Both the position numbers and the translations under genes were made by a program. A DNA stretch of 64,000 bases, from the NCBI GenBank assembly GCA_902779305.1, contig CACZBD010000013.1, forward strand, positions 26,373 to 90,372, given 5' to 3'. The stretch comes from an uncultured Lachnospiraceae bacterium. Its GTDB lineage: Bacteria > Bacillota > Clostridia > Lachnospirales > Lachnospiraceae. Below, in pieces: positions 56,671-64,000 of this stretch. Every line of letters starts with the position of its first letter. Within the stretch, counting starts at the first letter, position 1. The notes under the pieces are model-generated. The model searched no databases and had not been told where the DNA came from. It worked only from the letters and a program-made list of their open reading frames with translations.

Positions 56671-57513
56671 ATGCTGGAAAAACTGATCTTATATCTGTCC
56701 CATCCGATCGTGCGGTATGCACTGATCGTCAGCGTGCTGATCGCCCTGTGCGCGGCACTGCTTGGCGTGACGCTTGTTCTGAAACGCTATTCCTATATCG
56801 GAGACGGCCTTTCCCATGTGGCTTTCGGTGCGCTCGCCATTGCGACGGTGCTGAACCTGTCCAACGAGATGATGCTTGTGCTGCCGGTCACGGTGCTTTG
56901 TGCGATCCTTCTGCTCAAAAGCGGACAGAACGCAAAGATCAAAGGGGATGCGGCGATCGCGATGTTCTCGGTCGGTGCGCTGGCGCTCGGCTATCTTCTG
57001 ATGAATATCTTTTCCACTTCTTCGAACCTGACCGGGGATGTCTGCAGCACCCTGTTCGGTTCGACTTCGATCCTGACGCTGAGCCTGAAAGATGTCATCA
57101 TCTGCGTGGTCTTATCCCTGATTGTGATCGCGCTTTATGTGGTGTTCTATCATAAGATCTTTCTCGTGACTTTTGATGAAAATTATGCAAGAGCCTCCGG
57201 CGTCAAAGTAGACAACTACAACATGCTGATCGCCGTGATCACCGCAGTCATCATCGTTCTTGCCATGAATCTGGTGGGATCGCTCCTGATCTCCGCGCTC
57301 GTGATCTTCCCGGCTTTGTCCGCCATGCGCATCTTTCACAGCTTTATGAAAGTCACGGTCTTCTCGGCGATCCTCTCCGTGATCTGCACGCTGCTCGGTA
57401 TTTTCGTTTCCATCCTGTCCGGGACGCCCGTAGGATCGACCATTGTTGCGGCCGACATTCTCGCGTTTGCGCTCTGTTATCTTTTCGGCGCCGTCCGCGC
57501 AAGGGTTGCATAA
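56671..57513 (+). CDS. Zinc/manganese ABC transporter permease (ZnuB/AdcB-like)
   Basis: The 280-residue protein has about eight membrane helices and the ABC-3 family block LKRYSYIGDGLSHVAFGALA (~residues 33-52). It carries the metal through the membrane with the preceding binding protein. The start at 56671 has AAGGAG upstream; the frame also opens at 56617. No ATP-binding gene lies before, between or after, which is atypical. Confidence 0.9.
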   Translation: MLEKLILYLSHPIVRYALIVSVLIALCAALLGVTLVLKRYSYIGDGLSHVAFGALAIATVLNLSNEMMLVLPVTVLCAILLLKSGQNAKIKGDAAIAMFSVGALALGYLLMNIFSTSSNLTGDVCSTLFGSTSILTLSLKDVIICVVLSLIVIALYVVFYHKIFLVTFDENYARASGVKVDNYNMLIAVITAVIIVLAMNLVGSLLISALVIFPALSAMRIFHSFMKVTVFSAILSVICTLLGIFVSILSGTPVGSTIVAADILAFALCYLFGAVRARVA

Positions 57514-57531
57514 ATGCTTTTCACACCGCTA

Positions 57532-57560
57532 TTGACAGAATGTCATGCGGGGATTACAAT
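57532..57560 (+). promoter_or_regulatory. Sigma-A promoter of the hydrogenase maturation operon
   Basis: TTGACA at 57532-57537, 17 bases, TACAAT at 57555-57560. It lies right after the permease gene. Confidence 0.88.
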
Positions 57561-57567
57561 ACATTCA

Positions 57568-57675
57568 ATCTGACGGAAAGATTCGATCTGACCGAAAGTG
57601 CGAAAAGGATAGATGAAATCTGATTTTGGATGAATTCTGCTATTTTGCCGTGCTTTCGCACGGCTTATTTTTTTA
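57568..57675 (+). promoter_or_regulatory. Leader with terminator and possible antiterminator
   Basis: Within ~110 bases of the promoter: two copies of ATCTGAC[GC]GAAAG 18 bases apart (57568-57580, 57586-57598), then gtgcgaaa (57598-57605), and a terminator (gccgtgc 57647-57653, gcacggc 57658-57664, T-run). gtgcgaaa is the exact complement of tttcgcac (57654-57661), so it could break the terminator. This has the layout of an attenuator or riboswitch; no known class was recognised. Confidence 0.6.
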
Positions 57676-57770
57676 CAGAAAGGAAAGTCCGAAAGATCAC
57701 ATCCGGACTTTATTGGTGGCCGTAGCAGGCGCGGCACCGATCGCACCATGCCTGCGGCAAGGAACAGAAA

Positions 57771-58037
57771 ATGGAACAGAAAATGGAACAGAAGGATACC
57801 CGCGTTGCCGTGATCGGCATCATTGTCGAGAATCCGGACAGCGTGGCAAAGCTGAATGACATCCTGACAAAACACAGGGAACATATCATCGGCCGGATGG
57901 GGCTGCCTTACGACAAGAAGAAGATCAGCTGTATCACGGTGGTGATCGATGCGGCGCAGAACGAGATCAACACGCTCTGCGGCCAGATCGGCAAGCTGGA
58001 CGGCGTTTCTTCCAAAGCCGCATTCAGCAATATCTAA
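57771..58037 (+). CDS. TM1266-like iron-only hydrogenase system putative regulator
   Basis: The 88-residue protein has a ferredoxin-like ACT fold typical of this family: RVAVIGIIVENPDSVAKLND (residues ~10-29) and ISCITVVIDAAQNEINTLCGQIGKL. It regularly sits next to [FeFe] hydrogenase maturation genes. The start lies inside a tandem GGAACAGAAAAT repeat, so the two Met codons 57771 and 57783 (MEQKMEQK) are both possible. RBS is AAGGAA. Confidence 0.85.
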   Translation: MEQKMEQKDTRVAVIGIIVENPDSVAKLNDILTKHREHIIGRMGLPYDKKKISCITVVIDAAQNEINTLCGQIGKLDGVSSKAAFSNI

Positions 58038-58077
58038 GTGTAGAAACAACAGCATTCAGCAATATCCAGGGAAGATC

Positions 58078-59136
58078 ATGACAGAGGACCTGCTTGAAAA
58101 ACTGAAAACGGAAAAGGCTCTTACACGGGAGGAATATCTGCTCCTGATCAGAAACCGCGAAGAGACCGGTAACGGTGAAAGGATCTCAGACCGGGCGGCA
58201 GAGCTTGCTGCTTGTGTGCGCGATGAGATCTACGGGAAAAAAGTCTACATCCGCGGTCTGATCGAGTTTACGAATTACTGTAAGAACAACTGCTATTATT
58301 GCGGGATCCGCGCCGGAAATGCCAAAGCGGAGCGGTACCGCCTGATGCCGGATGAGATCCTAAGCTGCGCGGACAGCGGCTATGAACTCGGCTTTCGCAC
58401 CTTTGTCCTGCAGGGCGGGGAAGACCCTTACTATACGGATGAGATCCTGACTTCGATCGTAAGGAAGATCAAGGAAAAATATCCCGACTGCGCGGTAACG
58501 CTTTCTGTCGGGGAGCGTCCGTATGAGAGCTATAAGAAGTTAAAAGAGGCAGGCGCGGACCGTTATCTTTTGAGGCACGAGACCGTAAACCGTAAGCATT
58601 ACGCCAAACTGCACCCGGAAGAGATGAGTTGGGAACACCGGATGCAGTGCTTGAGAGATCTGAAGGAACTCGGATTCCAGACCGGCGCGGGCTTCATGGT
58701 CGGATCGCCCGGACAAACGGAAGAAGACCTTGCGGACGAGCTGCTGTTTCTTAGGGAACTAAGGCCCGAGATGGTCGGGATCGGCCCCTTCATTCCGCAT
58801 CAGGATACTCCGTTTGGCAGCAGGGAGCAGGGAAGCGCAAAGCTGACGCTTTTCTTACTGTCACTGATCCGCTTAACGCTCCCGGATGTGCTGCTTCCGG
58901 CAACGACGGCGCTCGGGACCATCGATCCGATGGGACGGGAAAAAGGGATCTTAAGCGGCGCCAACGTGCTGATGCCGAATCTGTCGCCCGTAAACGTCAG
59001 AGGAAAGTATCTGCTCTATGACAATAAGATCTGCACCGGCGAAGAGGCCGCGCAGTGCATCGAATGCTTAAAGAGAAGAATTGAAAAGACCGGCTGCACG
59101 ATCGTGACAGACCGCGGAGACCATAAGGTTCTTTAG
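58078..59136 (+). CDS. hydE: [FeFe] hydrogenase H-cluster radical SAM maturase HydE
   Basis: The 352-residue enzyme has the radical SAM cluster motif CKNNCYYCG (~residue 65), then the HydE features ERYRLMPDEI, TFVLQGGEDPYY and GAGFMVGSPGQT. HydE helps make the 2Fe subcluster of the hydrogenase. The ATG at 58078 has AGGGA upstream; earlier frame codons overlap the TM1266-like gene and make no sense. HydG follows 17 bases later. Confidence 0.95.
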   Translation: MTEDLLEKLKTEKALTREEYLLLIRNREETGNGERISDRAAELAACVRDEIYGKKVYIRGLIEFTNYCKNNCYYCGIRAGNAKAERYRLMPDEILSCADSGYELGFRTFVLQGGEDPYYTDEILTSIVRKIKEKYPDCAVTLSVGERPYESYKKLKEAGADRYLLRHETVNRKHYAKLHPEEMSWEHRMQCLRDLKELGFQTGAGFMVGSPGQTEEDLADELLFLRELRPEMVGIGPFIPHQDTPFGSREQGSAKLTLFLLSLIRLTLPDVLLPATTALGTIDPMGREKGILSGANVLMPNLSPVNVRGKYLLYDNKICTGEEAAQCIECLKRRIEKTGCTIVTDRGDHKVL

Positions 59137-59153
59137 AAAGAGAGGAAAGAGAA

Positions 59154-60572
59154 ATGAAGTATGACGCAAAATCAATGAAAGCAGAGGAATTCATCCATGA
59201 CGGAGAGATCCGGGAGACCGTGCAGTATGCTAAGGACCATAAAGACGATCTGGCCCTGATCGATGAGATCCTTGAAAAAGCAAAAAAGCGCAAAGGCTTA
59301 AGCCACAGGGAAGCGAGTGTCCTGCTTGCCTGTGAGGATGAAGGAAAAGTCAGGGAGATCTACGATCTTGCCGAACAGATCAAAAAAGATTTTTACGGGA
59401 ACAGGATCGTGCTGTTCGCACCGCTCTACCTGTCTAATTACTGTGTCAACGGGTGTCTCTACTGTCCGTATCATCTGAAGAACAAGCACATCCCGAGAAA
59501 GAAACTGACGCAGGAAGAGGTGGCAAAAGAAGTCATCGCCCTGCAGGATATGGGACACAAACGGCTTGCGATCGAATCCGGCGAGGATCCGGTCAACAAT
59601 CCGATCGAATACATTTTGGAGTGCATCAAGACGATCTACTCGATCAAACATAAGAACGGCGCGATCCGCAGGGTCAATGTCAATATCGCGGCCACGACCG
59701 TCGAAAACTATAAGAAATTAAAAGATGCCGGGATCGGCACCTACATCCTGTTCCAGGAGACCTACAACAAGGAACAGTATGAGATCCTGCATCCCACAGG
59801 CCCGAAACACAATTACGCTTACCATACAGAAGCTATGGACCGCGCCATGGAAGGCGGCATCGATGATGTCGGGATCGGCGTGCTGTTCGGTCTGGACAAT
59901 TACGCATATGAATTTGCAGGCCTCCTGATGCACGCAGAACATCTTGAAGCCGTGCACGGCGTCGGACCGCACACGATCAGCGTGCCCAGGGTAAAGCCTG
60001 CCGATGACATCGATCCGGGTGATTTTGATAACTCTTTAAGTGATGAGATGTTCTGCAAGATCGCTGCCTGCATCAGGATCGCCGTACCCTATACCGGCAT
60101 GATCATTTCCACGAGGGAAACACCGGAGGTCAGGGAGAAGATCATCCGTCTCGGCGTCAGCCAGATCAGCGGCGGCTCGAGAACTTCCGTCGGCGGTTAC
60201 GCTGAAAAAGAGCGTCCGCACGATACGGAACAGTTTGACGTTTCCGACAACCGGACGCTGGATGAAGTGGTGAACTGGCTGATGAGAGCCGGCTATATTC
60301 CTTCCTTCTGCACGGCCTGCTACAGAGAGGGCAGGACCGGCGACCGCTTCATGGAACTGTGCAAATCCGGGCAGATCCAGAACTGCTGTCACCCGAATGC
60401 GCTGATGACACTGAAGGAATTCCTGATCGACTACGCATCGGACGATACGAAGAAGATCGGCGAAGAAGTGATCGAAAGAGAGATCGGTACGATCCCGAAG
60501 GAAAAAGTCCGCGAGATCGTCAAAGAGCGTCTCGTCAAGATCGCTGACGGGGAGAGAGACTTCCGCTTCTGA
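59154..60572 (+). CDS. hydG: [FeFe] hydrogenase H-cluster radical SAM maturase HydG
   Basis: The 472-residue enzyme splits tyrosine and makes CO and cyanide ligands of the H-cluster. Its radical SAM motif is CVNGCLYCPYH (~residue 99). The extra C-terminal cluster that separates it from ThiH is present: CTACYREGRTG (~386) and CCHPNA. Length is normal. GAGAGGAAAGAG precedes the ATG. Confidence 0.96.
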   Translation: MKYDAKSMKAEEFIHDGEIRETVQYAKDHKDDLALIDEILEKAKKRKGLSHREASVLLACEDEGKVREIYDLAEQIKKDFYGNRIVLFAPLYLSNYCVNGCLYCPYHLKNKHIPRKKLTQEEVAKEVIALQDMGHKRLAIESGEDPVNNPIEYILECIKTIYSIKHKNGAIRRVNVNIAATTVENYKKLKDAGIGTYILFQETYNKEQYEILHPTGPKHNYAYHTEAMDRAMEGGIDDVGIGVLFGLDNYAYEFAGLLMHAEHLEAVHGVGPHTISVPRVKPADDIDPGDFDNSLSDEMFCKIAACIRIAVPYTGMIISTRETPEVREKIIRLGVSQISGGSRTSVGGYAEKERPHDTEQFDVSDNRTLDEVVNWLMRAGYIPSFCTACYREGRTGDRFMELCKSGQIQNCCHPNALMTLKEFLIDYASDDTKKIGEEVIEREIGTIPKEKVREIVKERLVKIADGERDFRF

Positions 60573-60623
60573 TTTTTATAAGGGATATGATTTTTATAAA
60601 GGATTTGTTTTTTATAAAGGATT
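60570..60623 (+). repeat. Three 18-base tandem repeats before hydF
   Basis: Copies at 60570-60587, 60588-60605 and 60606-60623 follow the form TGATTTTTATAAAGGATT; the last two differ by one base. The hydG stop lies in the first. The AAAGGA in each could act as an RBS relic, and ATGATTTTTATAAA is also found, in the GTG form, before the metal-binding lipoprotein (55457). Confidence 0.65.
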
Positions 60624-60635
60624 TGAGGAAAGAGC

Positions 60636-61859
60636 ATGAGTCTGAATGATACGCCGATGGCGGAGAGAACACATATCGGTTTTTTCGGCTTAAGAAACGC
60701 GGGAAAAAGCAGTCTGGTCAACAGGATCACGAACCAGCCGGTTTCTCTGGTAAGTGACATCAAAGGCACGACGACGGACCCCGTCAGAAAGAGCATGGAG
60801 CTTTTGCCCCTCGGCCCGGTCACGATCATCGACACACCGGGCTATGATGATGAAGGGATGCTGGGAGAGCTTCGGATCGGACGGACCAAGGAGGTGCTCT
60901 CAACCTGCGACATTGCCGTGCTTGTTGTCGAAAAGGAAGAGCTGCAGGAGGCGGAAGAACAGCTGCTTGACCTGATCAAAGCCAGACAGATCCCCTGTGT
61001 GATCGCAAGGAACAAAACGGACCTTGACGCAAAGACCCTGCAGCAGGATCCGGCACGGGAACTGCAGGGCTTTCCACAGGAACTGCAGGGCTTTCCGCTG
61101 TATTTTGTCTCGGCAAAGAGCGGGGTGGGCATAGAAGAGCTGAAGGAAGCGATCGCTGCCGCCGCAAAGGGAACCGTAAAAGAGATGCGGCTGGTCGCGG
61201 ACCTGATCCGGAAAGGCGACACGGTCGTGCTGGTCATTCCGATTGACACCTCTGCCCCCAAAGGCAGGCTGATCCTGCCGCAGCAGCAGGCGATCCGGGA
61301 TATCCTGGATGCGGATGCTGTCAGTATGGTGACTTCGGTGGAAGGGCTGCCGGATACACTGGCACGCCTGAAAGAGCCGCCTGCGCTTGTGATCACGGAT
61401 TCGCAGGCATTTGCAAAAGTCATGAAACTGGTACCCGAAGAGATCCCGCTGACCTCGTTTTCCATCCTGATGGCGCGCTACAAGGGATTTTTATGGGAAG
61501 CCGTCGAAGGCGCAAAGGCCATCGACCGTCTTGAAGATCATGCGAAGATCCTGATCGCGGAAGGCTGCACGCACCACAGGCAGTGTGAGGACATCGGGAC
61601 CGTCAAGCTCCCGGCCTGGCTGAAAAAATACACCGGAAAAGACTTTGAACTGACGTTTACCTCCGGGCACGGGTATCCTGAGAACTTAAGTGATTTTGAC
61701 CTGATCATCCACTGCGGTGCCTGCATGTTAAACGACAACGAAGTCAGAAACCGCATGCTTTCGGCGCAAAAAAAAGCCGTTCCGTTTACGAATTACGGTA
61801 CGGCCATTGCGCATATGAACGGGATCTTAAAAAGGAGCATCGCTCCGGTATCTAATTAG
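60636..61859 (+). CDS. hydF: [FeFe] hydrogenase H-cluster maturation GTPase HydF
   Basis: The 407-residue scaffold and GTPase delivers the 2Fe unit to the hydrogenase. The P-loop is FGLRNAGKSSL (~residues 14-24), the switch DTPGYDDEG, and the base motif NKTD. The C-terminal cluster motif has CTHH (~310) and HCGACM (~360), the normal iron-sulfur ligands. RBS GAGGAAAG. It ends overlapping the convergent GGDEF-EAL gene by 8 bases. Confidence 0.95.
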   Translation: MSLNDTPMAERTHIGFFGLRNAGKSSLVNRITNQPVSLVSDIKGTTTDPVRKSMELLPLGPVTIIDTPGYDDEGMLGELRIGRTKEVLSTCDIAVLVVEKEELQEAEEQLLDLIKARQIPCVIARNKTDLDAKTLQQDPARELQGFPQELQGFPLYFVSAKSGVGIEELKEAIAAAAKGTVKEMRLVADLIRKGDTVVLVIPIDTSAPKGRLILPQQQAIRDILDADAVSMVTSVEGLPDTLARLKEPPALVITDSQAFAKVMKLVPEEIPLTSFSILMARYKGFLWEAVEGAKAIDRLEDHAKILIAEGCTHHRQCEDIGTVKLPAWLKKYTGKDFELTFTSGHGYPENLSDFDLIIHCGACMLNDNEVRNRMLSAQKKAVPFTNYGTAIAHMNGILKRSIAPVSN

Positions 61860-63792
61860 CGGCCCGGTTCAGGAATTCTTCGGAGATCTCCAAGGTCTTC
61901 GTGCGGAAAGCTTCGCTGATGGAAACCCTGCTGACAGGCTTTCCGAACAGATAACCCTGCAGCCGCTCGCACCCGATCTCCTTGAGAAAATCCGCCTGTT
62001 CCCTGGTTTCGACACCTTCCGCAAGGGCTTTCATATCAATCTGTTCCGCAAGCCGGACGATGCTGTTTAAGATCGTGCCGGCTTTTTTGTTGCCGGAGAA
62101 ATTGGTCAAAAATTTCATGTCGATCTTCATCACGTCAAACTTGAAATCCTTGAGTACATTCAGCGAAGAGTAGCCTGCGCCAAAATCATCGAGCCAGAGC
62201 GCGTAGCCGGCGTCCCGGAACTTCTCGATCGTTTCGGTCAGAAGATCGGCATTCCGGTCCATGACGCTTTCCGTGATCTCGATATGGAAATACTCGCGCG
62301 GTAGCCGGTACTGCTCCCGATAGGTTTCGCAGATCTTCAGCATATCGGCGACTTCAAAATCAATAAAGGAAAAATTGATCGATACGGGAACCGCGGCCGA
62401 AAACTGATCGATGGCATCGCGCATGTCCTTACAGGTGTTTTCGATGACACAGATATCCAGCTTGTGGATCTGCCGGTATTCCTCAAGAACCGGGATAAAA
62501 TCACCCGGGGAAAGGAAGCCGTATTCCGGATCCTCCCATCTGGCCAGAGCTTCCAGACCGCAGACCTTGCCGGTTTTGGACCAGACCACCGGCTGATAGT
62601 ATACCTTGATGTAGCCGGCCTCGATCGCGTGGTCGATGTTGTTGACGATGTATTGCTTTTTATGGAACTCAAGATCCAGATCGTCGTTATACTCCGCATA
62701 GTTTCTGTCATAGTATTTCTTGATGCTGCCGCAGGCATAGCGCGCTCTGTCACAGGCGATGGCGGGATCCGTATCTCTTGCCGGCGTGAAGGCGCCTGCC
62801 TTGATCCCGAGATAGACATCAGTACGCTTTTCATTGATCTTTGCCCGGATGATAGAAAGGCGCTCCTCTGTATTGTCCGCATCGGAAAGGACGACAAAGT
62901 GGTCATCGGAGAAGCGGGCGAGCGGCACGTCATGGAAGACTTCTTTTAGGACCTCAGCGACCCGGACAAGAAAATCATTTCCCTCCTGGAAGCCGTATTT
63001 GTCGTTGTAGGTTTTGAAATTCTCGATATCGATAAAAAGAAAACGCTTTTTCGAAGGATCTGTTGCGGGATCGGCAAGGACCTGCAGGGCTTCCCTTCTG
63101 AAATAATGCATGTTGTGAATGCCGGTCAGCTCGTCATGCAGAGCGACATTTTCCAGACGGCTGTTGACCTGCTCGAGATGTTCATCCTTTCTGGCGCTGA
63201 CCAGATGCTGGTAATAGACGCCGAAACTGGCCATCAGAAGGGATACGAAGGTGATGAACAGGTTGACTTTTGTGGCATAGGATGCGTCTTTTCCGAAGTC
63301 CATGACAAAATAGAAGGCGCAAAACGATGCCGTCATGATCAGGAAAGAGAGCAGAGGCTTCATGGCCAGGATACAGGTCACGAAGATGAGCATGGTAAGA
63401 AAAGTCAGGACCTGCTCGCCTTTGACATAGTCCAGATAGGAAATATAGATCCCGAATAGGATCGCGACTACGGAAAAGGAAACGAGAGCTACGGTGCCGA
63501 GGCGGTAATCATGGCTTTTGGCATGGGTATATCTGAAAGCGTGGATAAACAGGAAGATGGAAACGGCCAGCAAAAGCACATAGGATGTCAGGTGCTGTGC
63601 AAACCAGCTGGCGCTTCTTGCGTGCTTGTCGGTGTACATTTCGACAAACAGGCTCACGATCATCCAGACCTCAAGTGCGCTCACGATGAACGACATGTAG
63701 GTTGCGGACTGCATATTTGCCATGCGGAAATAGTTCTTAACGTATGGCGAGTGCGGCTCCAGACCGAGCCTGCGTTTGATGTTCTTGAACAT
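61852..63792 (-). CDS. Membrane GGDEF-EAL protein, probable c-di-GMP phosphodiesterase
   Basis: The 646-residue protein has six membrane helices (~residues 31-195), a GGDEF domain (~215-370) and an EAL domain (~395-640). The GGDEF loop reads FSDDHF (~304), so cyclase activity is lost. The EAL domain keeps EALARW (424), NFSF, EITES and DDFGAGYSSL (~535), the catalytic set. It would degrade c-di-GMP, the ligand of the PilZ protein in the island. A weak site precedes the start. Confidence 0.88.
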   Translation of the reverse strand: MFKNIKRRLGLEPHSPYVKNYFRMANMQSATYMSFIVSALEVWMIVSLFVEMYTDKHARSASWFAQHLTSYVLLLAVSIFLFIHAFRYTHAKSHDYRLGTVALVSFSVVAILFGIYISYLDYVKGEQVLTFLTMLIFVTCILAMKPLLSFLIMTASFCAFYFVMDFGKDASYATKVNLFITFVSLLMASFGVYYQHLVSARKDEHLEQVNSRLENVALHDELTGIHNMHYFRREALQVLADPATDPSKKRFLFIDIENFKTYNDKYGFQEGNDFLVRVAEVLKEVFHDVPLARFSDDHFVVLSDADNTEERLSIIRAKINEKRTDVYLGIKAGAFTPARDTDPAIACDRARYACGSIKKYYDRNYAEYNDDLDLEFHKKQYIVNNIDHAIEAGYIKVYYQPVVWSKTGKVCGLEALARWEDPEYGFLSPGDFIPVLEEYRQIHKLDICVIENTCKDMRDAIDQFSAAVPVSINFSFIDFEVADMLKICETYREQYRLPREYFHIEITESVMDRNADLLTETIEKFRDAGYALWLDDFGAGYSSLNVLKDFKFDVMKIDMKFLTNFSGNKKAGTILNSIVRLAEQIDMKALAEGVETREQADFLKEIGCERLQGYLFGKPVSRVSISEAFRTKTLEISEEFLNRAAN

Positions 63793-64000
63793 ATGCTTCC
63801 CGATCCTTAAGGTTTGTTAGGCGCTTTCATAGTAGCACAGATCACTGGTTTTCTCAAGGAAGCGGGGGCGGGTGATTTTTACGGAAAATCCATCGGGGCC
63901 GGGGAGTAGGGTAAAGTTTTTGTAGGAAAATAAAATAAAGAGAAAGCACCTGGTCCTTGTGTTAGGATTGAGTTGACAGACAAAATCCAAAGGAGGGTGC
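63793..64000. other. Intergenic region at window end with possible RBS of the next gene
   Basis: About 200 bases without a gene. TTGACA occurs at 63974-63979 and AAAGGAGGG lies at the last bases, so a plus-strand gene probably starts just outside the window. Confidence 0.5.

Overview
The window looks like chromosomal DNA of a motile, anaerobic Clostridia-type Firmicute, most like Lachnospiraceae. The reasons are the Firmicute-style ribosomal and RNA polymerase operons with strong AGGAGG ribosome binding sites, a flagellar cap-like gene beside flagellin-glycosylation-type genes, [FeFe] hydrogenase maturation genes, and C-terminal anchor motifs of a kind common in that family. The species cannot be told from the sequence alone. 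I saw no rRNA, tRNA, CRISPR array, transposase or phage gene.

Layout. 1-7.7 kb: a plus-strand surface-sugar cluster (two related TIM-barrel sugar isomerases, a glycerophosphodiesterase, a D-2-hydroxyacid dehydrogenase, a Maf/MptE-like glycosyltransferase, a CMP-sugar synthetase fused to a HAD domain, UDP-galactopyranose mutase), facing a minus-strand FliD-like gene (7.7-9.0 kb). 9.4-23 kb: rpmG-secE-nusG-rplK-rplA, then a CapA-like lipoprotein gene interrupting the usual order, then an L10 leader, rplJ-rplL and rpoB-rpoC. L10, RpoB and RpoC all carry long acidic C-terminal tails.

23-40.7 kb is an accessory island sitting where many Clostridia have rpoC followed directly by rpsL. Its minus-strand half is one compact operon: a degenerate GGDEF membrane protein, an ECF sigma factor, a likely membrane anti-sigma partner, a transglutaminase-like lipoprotein, PilC, four small pseudopilin-like membrane proteins and PilT. 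No PilB is present. Its plus-strand half holds five membrane-anchored surface proteins (three large Ala-rich coiled-coil proteins, two very small ones) and a PilZ protein. All five surface proteins share a short acidic C-terminal motif of the form [LI]E[DE]xx[LI][PA]xA before the last membrane helix, with no LPxTG. Four promoters here share TGAACC, exactly 18 bases, then GTC, which is an ECF-type promoter. I infer a self-contained ECF regulon that builds a coiled-coil cell-surface layer linked to c-di-GMP signalling and a minimal type IV pilus machine. This is the most likely undescribed system in the window.

40.7-45.5 kb: the str operon rpsL-rpsG-fusA-tuf. 45.5-57.5 kb: an AT-rich gap with a 15-base tandem repeat, a TetR regulator, a FAD oxidoreductase, a heterodimeric ABC exporter, a cardiolipin synthase-like phospholipase D, a CPBP membrane protease, a GNAT-YunG fusion, and a zinc/manganese-type binding protein and permease without an ATPase. 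57.5-61.9 kb: a hydrogenase-maturation operon (TM1266-like regulator, hydE, hydG, hydF) behind a promoter and a terminator/antiterminator leader. 61.9-63.8 kb: a membrane GGDEF-EAL protein on the minus strand. The window ends just upstream of another gene.
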